Both the position numbers and the translations under genes were made by a program. A stretch of 64,000 bases of DNA from an uncultured Dyadobacter sp. GTDB lineage: Bacteria; Bacteroidota; Bacteroidia; Cytophagales; Spirosomataceae. The stretch covers positions 128,527 to 192,526 of the forward strand of contig NZ_CAMLSE010000016.1 of NCBI RefSeq assembly GCF_946482605.1. Direction: 5' to 3'. The notes under the pieces were generated by a model. It did no database searches, had not been told where the DNA came from, and saw only the letters and a program-made list of their open reading frames with translations. Below are positions 17,709 to 25,834 of the stretch, piece after piece (position 1 is the first letter of the stretch; every line of letters starts with the position of its first letter).

Positions 17709-17722
17709 ACGCTCCGGAGCGT
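17709..17722. promoter_or_regulatory. Perfect 14-bp palindrome upstream of the kinase-like gene
   Basis: ACGCTCCGGAGCGT is self-complementary and lies 40 bases before the ATG at 17669. On the minus strand a TAnnTTTG box (TACCTTTG, 17743-17736) sits just upstream of it, so the palindrome would overlap the start of transcription. This is an operator-like layout, but its function is inferred. Confidence 0.4.
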
Positions 17723-17806
17723 CAGCATGTGGCTCCAAAGGTAGCAAACTAGGCGGAGCAGAATAGCTTGACTGTAAGGATTGAATAAAAAAATAATCCC
17801 ATAATT

Positions 17807-18811
17807 TTGCAAAAACTTACTTTTCAGATCTTGTTTTACTATTTCTCACGTTTCCTGGTTCGCCTGGCGCTGCCCATTTATTTAAAGAAGCTTTGCGTCA
17901 CCAACTTTGATAAATTACCGAAAGGAGCTCCATTGCTTCTTGCTTCCAACCATCCCGATTCTTTCTTCGATGCCGTCGTGATCGGCTCTGTGCTGGAACA
18001 ACCCATTCACACCCTCACCCGGGGCGATGTATTCCGAAAAAAAGCAGCGGCTTTCTGGCTGCGTCAGATCAACCTGATCCCGGTGTTCCGGGGGGCGGAG
18101 GGAAGGCAGTATCTTAAAAACCACGATGTGACAGCCCAGGAAAGTCACGATGCATTAAAGCAGGGCGACGCCGTTGTCGTGTTTTCCGAAGGGATTTGCG
18201 TCAATGAGTGGCGTTTGAGGCCGTTGGGAAAGGGAACTGCCCGTATGGCTTACAAAATCTGGTTTGGAGACGATGCGCTGAAAAGTATGAAAGTAATTCC
18301 AACCGGCCTGAACTACGAGAACTTCCGGGGGCCGGGCAAGAGGGTTTCCCTGCGATTCGGCGAGGCAATTGGTTATGAGGATATTCAGACCGATCCGCAG
18401 GAATACGAAAGGTGGCTCCGGGAGTTTAATGAAATTCTGGACAGGAAGATGAATGCCGAGATCCTGACCATTCCGGCCGACATTTCTCCCACGGAACGCG
18501 AACGGCAGCTGAATGCATTTTTCGACCCATGTGCTTCCCCTTCGAAAAAGTCCAACCCATTGCTGGCTGCAATAGGCTGGACAGGCCGCAGAATCCACGG
18601 GCCATTATATTCTTTCTTTCGGAAAAAGGCAGCCAAGCTTACCGCAAAATCGGTTTTTTATGACTCTGTGCTGTTCGGTATGCTCCTGTATCTGTACCCT
18701 GTGATCGTCTGTCTGCTTTCTATCATTGTCGCCGCATTTGCGGGTTGGCAGGTTGGGCTGGGGTTGCTCATAGGGTTGCCACTACTGGCCTGGGTAGGGA
18801 GTAAATGGTAG
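17807..18811 (+). CDS. PlsC-type acyltransferase (1-acyl-glycerol-phosphate acyltransferase-like)
   Basis: 334 residues. The acyltransferase motif block is NHPDSFFD (H49), then RGDVFRKK, the substrate-binding FSEG (about 147) and PTGLNYEN. N-terminal hydrophobic residues 8-25 and two C-terminal TM helices (about 285-330) anchor it in the inner membrane. By family it acylates lysophosphatidate or a related glycerol-phosphate lipid. The start is TTG at 17807; an in-frame stop at 17786 leaves no room for an upstream ATG. Convergent with the DUF4143 ATPase gene, 7 bases apart. Confidence 0.87.
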   Translation: MQKLTFQILFYYFSRFLVRLALPIYLKKLCVTNFDKLPKGAPLLLASNHPDSFFDAVVIGSVLEQPIHTLTRGDVFRKKAAAFWLRQINLIPVFRGAEGRQYLKNHDVTAQESHDALKQGDAVVVFSEGICVNEWRLRPLGKGTARMAYKIWFGDDALKSMKVIPTGLNYENFRGPGKRVSLRFGEAIGYEDIQTDPQEYERWLREFNEILDRKMNAEILTIPADISPTERERQLNAFFDPCASPSKKSNPLLAAIGWTGRRIHGPLYSFFRKKAAKLTAKSVFYDSVLFGMLLYLYPVIVCLLSIIVAAFAGWQVGLGLLIGLPLLAWVGSKW

Positions 18812-18818
18812 TAGCAGT

Positions 18819-20003
18819 TTAATATTTGGCTATCAGATCGAGCGCTTTTAAATGCTCCAAAAGTTCGCTAATGTTGCAATGCATCCATTTGGGGCGAACT
18901 GCAACGTTACCGCCATTCGGCGTAACCACATAGTTATGCTCTGTTTTCAAGTCGGTCACTGATTCCGTCGAGCCTCTTTTGAGCGCCGGAGCCAGTGACA
19001 ATTTGATTTCAATAGAAACCACAGGCGTAATGCCTTCCACTAATACCAAATCCATTTCCGCCCCGTTGGACGTGCGGTAGAAATACGGGCGCACGGCCGG
19101 GTCAAGCAAAGGAATAATTTGTTCTATCACATACCCTTCCCACGACGCGCCTGCAAGCGGGTGTGTGATCAGATCCTCGTAATGCCTGATATTGGACAGA
19201 AAGTGTAGATTACCGGAATCGCGGATATAAATTTTAGGACTCTTCACGATTCGTTTGCTCACATTCACAAACCACGGCTCCAATCTTCGGACCAGATAAG
19301 CCTGCTCCAATATTTCGACGTAGCGGCGAACAGTATTATTGGCCATTCCGAGCGAGTTGCTAAGCGTTGAATAGTTGAGCAGCGAGCCGTGAATGTGCGA
19401 TATCATGCGCAGAAAGTTGTTGAGCAACGGGATTGTCGTGGAAATTCCCATGGCGGACAGGTCCTGCTCTACGTATGTTTTGATAAAATTCTGTTGCCAT
19501 TGATACCAATAGCCATTGTCGGGAGCAAGCAACGCGTCGGGAAAGCCCCCGCGATGCCAGTGAGTTGGCTGTGGGATAAAGGCCGATTCTGCCTCGGATC
19601 TCAAAATTGGTGAGAGCTCGTGATAGGCAATTCTGCCTGCCAGGGACTCGGAGCTCTTTTGTAAAAAATCGGGGGATGCAGAGCCCAAAAGAATAAAACG
19701 TGCTGCTTCACGCTTACGATCAACGAGCGCACGCAATTGCGGGAACAGAGGGAGCAACCGCTGAACCTGGTCTATTACAATGGTTTTATCAATATTATTT
19801 TCAAGAACCCATGTGGTGTTTTCAGAGATCGTCTGGAAATCTTCCGTTAGTTCAAGGTCGTAGTAAACGGCAGGTTTATTGAGCTCGCCGATGAGCTTGC
19901 GAGCCAGGGTTGTTTTTCCTACCTGACGAGGTCCTAAAATTCCGACCACCGGGAAGAAATTTAGTGACCGAAGTATGGCGGCTTCGATTGCTCTGTTAAT
20001 CAT
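18819..20003 (-). CDS. AAA ATPase with C-terminal DUF4143
   Basis: 394 residues. An N-terminal AAA_14 P-loop domain (Walker A GPRQVGKTT at 24-32; Walker B IVIDQVQ with D78-Q79; LGSAS sensor-like) is followed by a DUF4143 domain with winged-helix-like and nuclease-fold-like parts (EGYVIEQ, AEMDLVLVEG, VSIEIKLS). Family members are common in free-living prokaryotes, and their role is unresolved. The usual Walker B Glu is Gln here (codon 19767-19769), which could weaken ATP hydrolysis. The promoter and start codon lie in a long inverted repeat. Convergent with the acyltransferase, 7 bases apart. Confidence 0.9.
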   Translation of the reverse strand: MINRAIEAAILRSLNFFPVVGILGPRQVGKTTLARKLIGELNKPAVYYDLELTEDFQTISENTTWVLENNIDKTIVIDQVQRLLPLFPQLRALVDRKREAARFILLGSASPDFLQKSSESLAGRIAYHELSPILRSEAESAFIPQPTHWHRGGFPDALLAPDNGYWYQWQQNFIKTYVEQDLSAMGISTTIPLLNNFLRMISHIHGSLLNYSTLSNSLGMANNTVRRYVEILEQAYLVRRLEPWFVNVSKRIVKSPKIYIRDSGNLHFLSNIRHYEDLITHPLAGASWEGYVIEQIIPLLDPAVRPYFYRTSNGAEMDLVLVEGITPVVSIEIKLSLAPALKRGSTESVTDLKTEHNYVVTPNGGNVAVRPKWMHCNISELLEHLKALDLIAKY

Positions 20004-20048
20004 TAACCATGTAAATTAGCACTTGACTTGCAAATTTACATGGTTAAT
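20002..20048. promoter_or_regulatory. 16-bp inverted repeat spanning promoter and start of the DUF4143 ATPase
   Basis: Perfect arms ATTAACCATGTAAATT (20002-20017) and its complement (20033-20048), with a 15-base spacer. On the minus strand the upstream arm contains TAAATTTG (20038-20031), a match to the -7 box, and the downstream arm reaches the ATG (20003-20001). Transcription would start in the spacer, so the repeat acts on DNA (operator-like) rather than as a full RNA hairpin. Autorepression is inferred. Confidence 0.6.
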
Positions 20049-20084
20049 TTTTAATAATTGTACTAAAAGAGGAGATAATTGGTA

Positions 20085-21143
20085 CTATTTATCTTTAACT
20101 TTATTCAGCCCCATCGCCTTCAACATCCAGTTCGGTAAGGGTTTTCTAAGACCTCTTTTTTGCAAATCCATGAACCAGCCTAACTTTTTAAGAATAGGTA
20201 CTTTATGGGTTTCAACGAGCTCGATCAATGTTCCGTCGGGATCTTCCAGATAGGCGAAACGGCCCGCTGCTGCTTCCATGCCGAATGAGCTTTCGCTGTC
20301 GATCGTGAATGGATAGCCTTGCGCTTGCAATTTGGTTTTCAACGCGTCCATATCCAGCGTGTCGAAGCAGAGGTGAATGTACCCGCAATCGCCCCAGAAA
20401 CGGTTTTCAAATATTTTCTTAGGCGTGCGGTCGAGGGCTTGTACGAGCTCGATCTGCACATCGCCCAGCAGGCGGCTGAACGCGCCATGGGGTGTGAAAC
20501 TTTTGCGTAGCAGCACTCTCCGGAATCGCTGGCCGGGAATGGACGTCGGCAGGTCTTCGAACACGCCGGTTTTGTCGTACACCACATTTAATGGTTGCAG
20601 CAGGTTTTGATAGAAAACAACTGCCTTATCGATGTCGGAAACGCCGATGACTACGCCTGCTACGCCGCCAACCGTTTTGCCTTTGGTCTGGAACCAGGTA
20701 GCATCGCTGGTTATCTGAAAAACGTTACCATAGGGATCAGTTCCCCAGAAACCTTCGCCTTCTGGAAGCTGCACGAGCGGGCCGGTTGCCTCTTTGGAAT
20801 GGCTTTTAACCCAATCATGCGCCTTTTTTACGTCCGGTGCTTTAAACCGGATCGCATTAATGCCCAGGTCACCGATTTCGACCTTGAAGTTCGCGGGTTG
20901 GGAAACACGGCTGGTGAACGACCAGATTTCGAGGCCACCGCCACCAGCCATATTGATCGCCAGGGCGGCCTGCCGCGAATGCACTTTTCCGCCGGTGTAG
21001 GGCGTCATGAGCGGGGCATCCGCTTTTTCGTCGAACACGGGTACATCGAAACCCAGCACCTGCCGGTACCATTTCCAGGTTTCGGGCACATTCTGGCAAC
21101 CAATTCCTACCTGTTGAATTCCAGAGATCAGCGGAGCACTCAT
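20085..21143 (-). CDS. Two-domain VOC (glyoxalase/dioxygenase-fold) protein
   Basis: 352 residues from the ATG at 21143 (MSAPLISGIQQVGIGCQNV). Two vicinal-oxygen-chelate modules: residues about 5-150 (IQQVGIGCQNVPETWKWYRQVLGFDVP ... EGEGFWGTDPYGNVFQIT) and about 160-315 (VAGVVIGVSDIDKAVVFYQNLL ... GRFAYLEDPDGTLIELVE). The C-terminal 40 residues are a basic helical tail. VOC enzymes are metal-dependent dioxygenases, lyases or isomerases. The Glu/His ligands are partly visible (Glu in LIELVE, His in YIHLCFD), but the substrate cannot be named. It is a single gene, divergent from aroB. Confidence 0.85.
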   Translation of the reverse strand: MSAPLISGIQQVGIGCQNVPETWKWYRQVLGFDVPVFDEKADAPLMTPYTGGKVHSRQAALAINMAGGGGLEIWSFTSRVSQPANFKVEIGDLGINAIRFKAPDVKKAHDWVKSHSKEATGPLVQLPEGEGFWGTDPYGNVFQITSDATWFQTKGKTVGGVAGVVIGVSDIDKAVVFYQNLLQPLNVVYDKTGVFEDLPTSIPGQRFRRVLLRKSFTPHGAFSRLLGDVQIELVQALDRTPKKIFENRFWGDCGYIHLCFDTLDMDALKTKLQAQGYPFTIDSESSFGMEAAAGRFAYLEDPDGTLIELVETHKVPILKKLGWFMDLQKRGLRKPLPNWMLKAMGLNKVKDK

Positions 21144-21291
21144 TTGTTGAGATTGTATTAAGGTAAAGGTGGATAATCTGTAAGAAGCGGCAATTTTACA
21201 AAATAAATGGCAAACCAGCGGTTGCACAGGCATTTGAACAGGAAATGTGGGCCGGTTAAAAATTTCTCGGCGTACAAAATCTAAATGATTA

Positions 21292-21320
21292 TTTGATAAG
21301 CATAATAATTCTTATCTTTA
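21292..21320 (+). promoter_or_regulatory. Possible promoter of aroB
   Basis: TTTG at 21292-21295, a 17-base spacer and TATCTTTA at 21313-21320 (7 of 8 to TAnnTTTG). This would give a leader of about 95 bases before aroB. The leader holds a small stem CTCATC/GATGAG (21381-21400). Confidence 0.3.
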
Positions 21321-21421
21321 AAATGGTTTTCCAAAATTTTATTTTAAAAAGCTGGAAATCAACGCATCCATTTGGTTGCACTCATCGTATGTGTGATGAG
21401 CCCGTCTCAATGATAGTCTAA

Positions 21422-22456
21422 ATGAATCAGTCTGTAGTAATTGCGCCGATAAGCGAGAGCTTACCGGATTTTTTGAGTTCATCGCAGTATTCAAAAGTGG
21501 TAGTGATAGTCGATAACAATACAAAAAGGCATTGTTATCCTGTTTTGAAAGGCTTTTTGCCAAAACATCGGGTTATAACCGTTCCCAGTGGTGAGGCGAA
21601 CAAGACATTGGCGACTTGTGAAAAGATTTGGGAAGCAATGACCACGGAAGAGCTCGACAGGCACGCGCTGGTGATCAATGTGGGTGGAGGCGTGATCGGA
21701 GATATGGGTGGTTTTTGTGCGGCAGTTTACAAACGTGGAATAGATTTTATACAAGTCCCGACGACTTTGCTTTCACAGGTCGACGCAAGTGTAGGAGGGA
21801 AACTGGGGATTGATTTCCAGGGTTTTAAAAATCACCTGGGCGTTTTCAATATTCCAAAAAGTGTGTTGATCGACCCGGTTTTTTTGAAGACGTTACCGGA
21901 AAGAGAGATCAGGTCGGGATTCGGTGAGATTATCAAGCATTGCCTGATCGCCGACGGTGCGAAGTGGGAGGAGATTCGGCAGAAGGATTTTGAAAACCAG
22001 AACTGGCAGGATCTGATCGCGCATTCGGTGAAGATCAAACAGCAGGTTGTGGATCAGGACCCGACGGAAAAAGGTTTGCGGAAGATCCTGAATTTCGGGC
22101 ATACGCTCGGACATGCGGTCGAGACTTGTTTTTTGAACAAACCGGCCAATCAGCGGCTTTTCCATGGCGAGGCGATCGCAGTGGGCATGATCATGGAAGC
22201 ATATCTGTCGTTCGAACGGAAAATGATCGATCAGCGGACGCTTACCGATATCGAAGAGTTTTTGTTCGCGACGTATGGTAAGGTGAAGATTAAGCCGGAG
22301 GATGTGGAGGAGATCATTCGTTTGACCAGGCAGGACAAGAAAAACAGAGGAAAAGAGATCAGGTTTTCATTGCTGAAAGGAGCCGGGCAATGTGCCTTCG
22401 ATATCGTAGTAACGGCATCCGAAATGCGTAAATCAATAGCTTATTATTTGGGATAG
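21422..22456 (+). CDS. aroB: 3-dehydroquinate synthase
   Basis: 344 residues, near family length. Converts 3-deoxy-arabino-heptulosonate 7-phosphate to 3-dehydroquinate in the cytosol, the second step of the shikimate pathway, using NAD and a divalent metal. The Rossmann-type signature INVGGGVIGDMGGF, the substrate-binding PTTLLSQVDASVGGKLGID, the metal-ligand Glu in GFGEIIKH, and the metal His residues in FGHTLGHAVE and LFHGEAIA are all present. No other aro genes are adjacent. The ATG at 21422 gives the conserved start; 278 bases separate it from the divergent VOC gene. Confidence 0.96.
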   Translation: MNQSVVIAPISESLPDFLSSSQYSKVVVIVDNNTKRHCYPVLKGFLPKHRVITVPSGEANKTLATCEKIWEAMTTEELDRHALVINVGGGVIGDMGGFCAAVYKRGIDFIQVPTTLLSQVDASVGGKLGIDFQGFKNHLGVFNIPKSVLIDPVFLKTLPEREIRSGFGEIIKHCLIADGAKWEEIRQKDFENQNWQDLIAHSVKIKQQVVDQDPTEKGLRKILNFGHTLGHAVETCFLNKPANQRLFHGEAIAVGMIMEAYLSFERKMIDQRTLTDIEEFLFATYGKVKIKPEDVEEIIRLTRQDKKNRGKEIRFSLLKGAGQCAFDIVVTASEMRKSIAYYLG

Positions 22457-22544
22457 GTTTTACAGGCAGGCATAAGCTATTGGTAGTGTTGGAAGAGTAT
22501 TTGATACTTCTTGATATATTATTATTCACAACCTGACAAATTAA

Positions 22545-23120
22545 ATGCTTATGCTGAGGTCTATTTTAATCTATGCCGCTTTACTTCTTGTAGTCGTGAT
22601 TGCAGGGTGCTCCAGTGGCCGGAAAGTGTTTGTGGAGCATGATTACAGCTACGAAACCAACTTTAAAGATTACTCTTCCTATACGTTTCTGGAATGTGAG
22701 AGGGATACCAATAATCTTTGCACCGAAATTTATGAGGCGATTCGCCGCCAGATGCAGGTAAGGGGCTATAAACTCACTGCCGAGAAGCCTACTTTGCTCG
22801 TCAACTACGGGATTTTCTATGATAATCTGCGGTATCAGGGCTATATGCAGCCGGTGATCAAGAACTGGGTGGATACCGAGAACGAAGGATTCCGCTATGA
22901 GCCGATCAAATATGCGCTTGACAAAGGCACATTGATCGTTTCACTGATCGACGCGGAAAGTGATCAGGTGGTGTGGAGAGGGTATGCATCCGGGATTTTC
23001 AAGGGAGTGGAAAGCTCCAATAACCATTATCGCAGCGTTGTAAGGCGCATTTTTGACCAGTACCCGCTATTTGCGAAAGGTTACGACCCGAGGCGTTACA
23101 GCGAGCAGGTTGGACGGTAA
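22545..23120 (+). CDS. DUF4136-type lipoprotein
   Basis: 191 residues with a clear lipoprotein signal (VVVIAGC, Cys about residue 22). The mature domain matches the DUF4136 pattern: a YETNFKDYSSYTFLE start, then paired helices IYEAIRRQMQVRGYKLT, LVNYGIFYDN, and a terminal LIVSLIDAESDQVVWRGYASG...RRIFDQYP. DUF4136 proteins are periplasmic or outer-membrane-anchored proteins of unknown biochemical role. It follows aroB by 88 bases on the same strand and ends at a strong terminator. Either of two starts (22545 or 22551) is possible; both keep the signal. Confidence 0.85.
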   Translation: MLMLRSILIYAALLLVVVIAGCSSGRKVFVEHDYSYETNFKDYSSYTFLECERDTNNLCTEIYEAIRRQMQVRGYKLTAEKPTLLVNYGIFYDNLRYQGYMQPVIKNWVDTENEGFRYEPIKYALDKGTLIVSLIDAESDQVVWRGYASGIFKGVESSNNHYRSVVRRIFDQYPLFAKGYDPRRYSEQVGR

Positions 23121-23140
23121 GGAGCGAGAGATATAAGTAG

Positions 23141-23190
23141 GCGGCCCGGAGATCATCCATTTTTTTGGATGGCTTTCGGGCCGCTTTTTT
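23141..23190 (+). terminator. Intrinsic terminator after the DUF4136 gene
   Basis: Outer arms GCGGCCCG (23141-23148) and CGGGCCGC (23177-23184), inner arms CATCC/GGATG (23154-23171), then TTTTTT. Confidence 0.85.
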
Positions 23191-23203
23191 AATTCACCAA
23201 GCC

Positions 23204-24088
23204 TTATTTAGTAAGTCCGGCGTCATCGGAAGCGCCCAGGGCCAATGCGCCCCAGTCGAGGTTTTCCCGTCCTTTGGCAAGCCCGGAAATAAACCGGTTT
23301 CTGATAATGTCGGCGAAGGGCATCGGTGCATTCACGTCCGAGGCGGTTTGTAGCGTGAGGTTAATGTCTTTCAACCCCAATGGAAACCGGAATGCAACCG
23401 GCTCGTATGCATGCTGGGCGACGATCTTGCCGTAATTCTGGAAAATAGGCGCAGCAAACAAGGTGGACGTCAGCATTTCGTAAATGCTTTGCCTTGAAAT
23501 TCCGCTCTTTTCAGCCATTGTGAATGCCTCTCCCATCATTTCAAGGCTACAAGCAATCATGAAGTTCCCCGCGAGTTTGATCACATTGGCGGCACCGGGA
23601 TCGTCGCCGAAATCGAACACCCCTTTTACAAAACTTTGCACAATGGGTTTAATGCGCTCCTTTGCGGCTGCATTCCCCGAAAGGCAAATGTTGCCCACCT
23701 TTGCGCGCACTGCTTCCGGGCGAGCGAATATGGGCGCGGCCACATAATGCGCGCCGTACCAGTCGTGCACCTGGCTGAGGTTGCGCGAGGTTTCCGGAGA
23801 AATGGTGCTCATTGAAACATGTACGCCATCTTTTCCGAGCTTTTCGACCAGCTCCATTGAGAATATTTCCTCCACGGCCGCGTCGTCGGCCAGGACCGAA
23901 AACACCAGCCCGCCAGCGCTGATGGCTTCTATGGGGTCTTCTACCACAGTGGCGCCGAGTTTCGTCAATGGCTCTGCTTTGGACGCCGTTCTGTTCCAGA
24001 CGACCAGTTCGTAGCCGGCTTCCAGCAGACTTTCCGCAATGGGCATTCCCAGGTTTCCAAGCCCGAGAAAAGCTATTTTTTCAGACAT
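23204..24088 (-). CDS. NAD(P)-dependent beta-hydroxyacid dehydrogenase
   Basis: 294 residues. Member of the 6-phosphogluconate/3-hydroxyisobutyrate dehydrogenase superfamily. The N-terminal Rossmann domain begins with AFLGLGNLGMPIAESL, the substrate-binding stretch is STISPETSRN, and the catalytic Lys is in VIKLAGNFM, followed by the all-helical C-terminal domain. It oxidises or reduces a small hydroxy/oxo acid such as 3-hydroxyisobutyrate or glyoxylate/succinic semialdehyde; the exact one cannot be told. It lies 23 bases downstream of the acyl-CoA carboxylase gene on the same strand, which fits a shared role in branched-chain acid catabolism (inference). Confidence 0.9.
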   Translation of the reverse strand: MSEKIAFLGLGNLGMPIAESLLEAGYELVVWNRTASKAEPLTKLGATVVEDPIEAISAGGLVFSVLADDAAVEEIFSMELVEKLGKDGVHVSMSTISPETSRNLSQVHDWYGAHYVAAPIFARPEAVRAKVGNICLSGNAAAKERIKPIVQSFVKGVFDFGDDPGAANVIKLAGNFMIACSLEMMGEAFTMAEKSGISRQSIYEMLTSTLFAAPIFQNYGKIVAQHAYEPVAFRFPLGLKDINLTLQTASDVNAPMPFADIIRNRFISGLAKGRENLDWGALALGASDDAGLTK

Positions 24089-24111
24089 AAATCAAAGGTT
24101 TGAGTAAAAAA

Positions 24112-25725
24112 TTAAACTTGAATAACACCTACATTGAAAGGCTTCTCAATAGGTGCCTGGTCGGCCGCCGCAATACCCTCCGCAATGGTGCGCCGGGTTT
24201 CTGCCGGGTCAATAATCCCATCGACCCACAGGCGCGCGGCGGCGTAGTAGGGAGACAATTCCTGGTTGTAGCGGTCTGTAATTTCGTCCAGCAACTCTTT
24301 TTCTGCTTCCGGCGTAATCGTCTCGCCTTTGGCTTTTAGTGTTGCAGTTTGCACTTGCAGCAGTGTCCGGGCGGCGGTTGCACCGCTCATTACCGCCATT
24401 TGTGCGGTAGGCCACGCGAATATTAATCTGGGATCATAGGCTTTGCCGCACATCGCATAGTTGCCCGCCCCATACGAGTTCCCGATAATGAATGTGAACT
24501 TGGGAACCACCGAATTGGCCACTGCATTGACCATCTTGGCACCGTCTTTGATAATGCCACCCTGCTCGGCCCGGCTGCCTACCATGAAGCCGGTCACGTC
24601 GTGGAAAAATACAAGCGGGATTTTTTTCTGGTTGCAGTTCATGATGAAACGGGCTGCTTTGTCGGCGGCTTCGGCATAAATCACCCCGCCCATTTGCATT
24701 TCGCCTTTTCCGGATTTTACCATTTTGCGCTGGTTTGCTACAATGCCCACGGCCCAGCCGTCGATGCGGGCATAAGCGCAGATCAGCGTTTTCCCGTAGT
24801 CGGGTTTGTATTCGTCGATTTCAGAGTTGTCGGTAATGCATTCGAGAATGGGACGTACGTCGTAGGGTTTGAGGCGGTCGGTGGGCAGGAGGTTGTAAAT
24901 TTCCCCGGGCTGGCGCGAAGGAAGCTGTGCATTCTTGCGGTCGAAACCGGCGGATAATGGCTTGCCGATTTTGTCGATGTGCCTCCGAATGGCATCCAGG
25001 CACGATTTGTCGTCGGGAAACTTGTTGTCGGTAACGCCCGAGATTTCACAATGCATGGCGGCACCTCCGAGCGATTCGGCATCGATATCTTCTCCAATGG
25101 ACGATTTGACCAGGTAAGGTCCCGCGAGGAAGACCGAGCCGGTCCCTTCTACGATGAACGCTTCGTCGGACATAATGGGCAGGTAGGCGCCGCCCGCGAC
25201 ACAAGCGCCCATAATGGCTGAGATCTGCACAATGCCCATTGCCGACATTTGTGCATTGTTCCTGAAAATACGACCGAAATGCTCCTTGTCGGCGAACACC
25301 TCCGCCTGCATGGGCAGGTATACCCCCGCGCTATCCACCAGGTAAATGACCGGCAGCCGGTTCTCCATCGCAATTTCCTGCGCACGAAGATTCTTTTTGG
25401 CCGCGATCGGGAACCAGGCACCGGCTTTCACAGTCGCGTCGTTGGCCACGATCATGCATTGTTTGCCTGCAACGTATCCTATTCCGGCGACCACTCCGCC
25501 CGAAGGACAGCCCCCTTCTTTCTCGTACATGCCATCGCCTGCGAATGCGCCAATTTCAAGAAGATGAGAGCCCGGGTCGGTCAGATAACTAATCCTTTCC
25601 CGCGCGGTGAGCTTTCCTTTCTGATGTTGCGCTTCGATTTTTTTCGCTCCGCCGCCGAGCTTGACCTGCTCGTATTTCTGGTTCAGGATCTCAATGAGGT
25701 GTGGTAGGCTTTCCTGGCTGGTCAT
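24112..25725 (-). CDS. Acyl-CoA carboxylase carboxyltransferase (beta) subunit
   Basis: 537 residues. Two crotonase-fold carboxyltransferase domains. ECPSGGVV-like GGCPSGGVVAGIGYVAG, YLVDSAGVYLP, GACVAGGAYLP and FHDVTGFMVGSRAEQGGIIKDGAKMVNA make it closest in appearance to the 3-methylcrotonyl-CoA carboxylase beta subunit (leucine breakdown), though a propionyl/acetyl-CoA type cannot be excluded. It transfers carboxyl from biotin to the acyl-CoA in the cytosol. No biotin carboxylase or biotin carrier gene is next to it. Followed at 23 bases by a beta-hydroxyacid dehydrogenase. A good promoter lies just upstream. Confidence 0.93.
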   Translation of the reverse strand: MTSQESLPHLIEILNQKYEQVKLGGGAKKIEAQHQKGKLTARERISYLTDPGSHLLEIGAFAGDGMYEKEGGCPSGGVVAGIGYVAGKQCMIVANDATVKAGAWFPIAAKKNLRAQEIAMENRLPVIYLVDSAGVYLPMQAEVFADKEHFGRIFRNNAQMSAMGIVQISAIMGACVAGGAYLPIMSDEAFIVEGTGSVFLAGPYLVKSSIGEDIDAESLGGAAMHCEISGVTDNKFPDDKSCLDAIRRHIDKIGKPLSAGFDRKNAQLPSRQPGEIYNLLPTDRLKPYDVRPILECITDNSEIDEYKPDYGKTLICAYARIDGWAVGIVANQRKMVKSGKGEMQMGGVIYAEAADKAARFIMNCNQKKIPLVFFHDVTGFMVGSRAEQGGIIKDGAKMVNAVANSVVPKFTFIIGNSYGAGNYAMCGKAYDPRLIFAWPTAQMAVMSGATAARTLLQVQTATLKAKGETITPEAEKELLDEITDRYNQELSPYYAAARLWVDGIIDPAETRRTIAEGIAAADQAPIEKPFNVGVIQV

Positions 25726-25765
25726 GATGATGAAGAATGGTGTGAGTAATAAAACGGGCTTATTT

Positions 25766-25797
25766 CAAAAGTAAAAAGTCGTTCACCGGTAAGCAAA
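25766..25797 (-). promoter_or_regulatory. Promoter of the acyl-CoA carboxylase gene
   Basis: Minus strand: TTTG at 25797-25794, a 20-base spacer and TACTTTTG at 25773-25766, a full match to the Bacteroidota consensus. It overlaps the terminator hairpin of the preceding mlaD-type gene. Confidence 0.55.
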
Positions 25798-25804
25798 CGA
25801 CTTT
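25773..25804 (-). terminator. Intrinsic terminator of the mlaD-type gene
   Basis: 9-bp arms AAAGTCGTT (25775-25783) and AACGACTTT (25796-25804); on the minus strand the hairpin ends in a T-run. It lies 31 bases past the mlaD stop. Confidence 0.7.
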
Positions 25805-25834
25805 GATATTAATTCGAAAATGTTAGTTCGTGCC

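Noticed and set aside
20055..20087. Imperfect direct repeat ATAATTG-TACTA near the VOC stop
   Set aside because: Two copies differ by one base in A/T-rich DNA, and the second includes a stop codon; likely chance.
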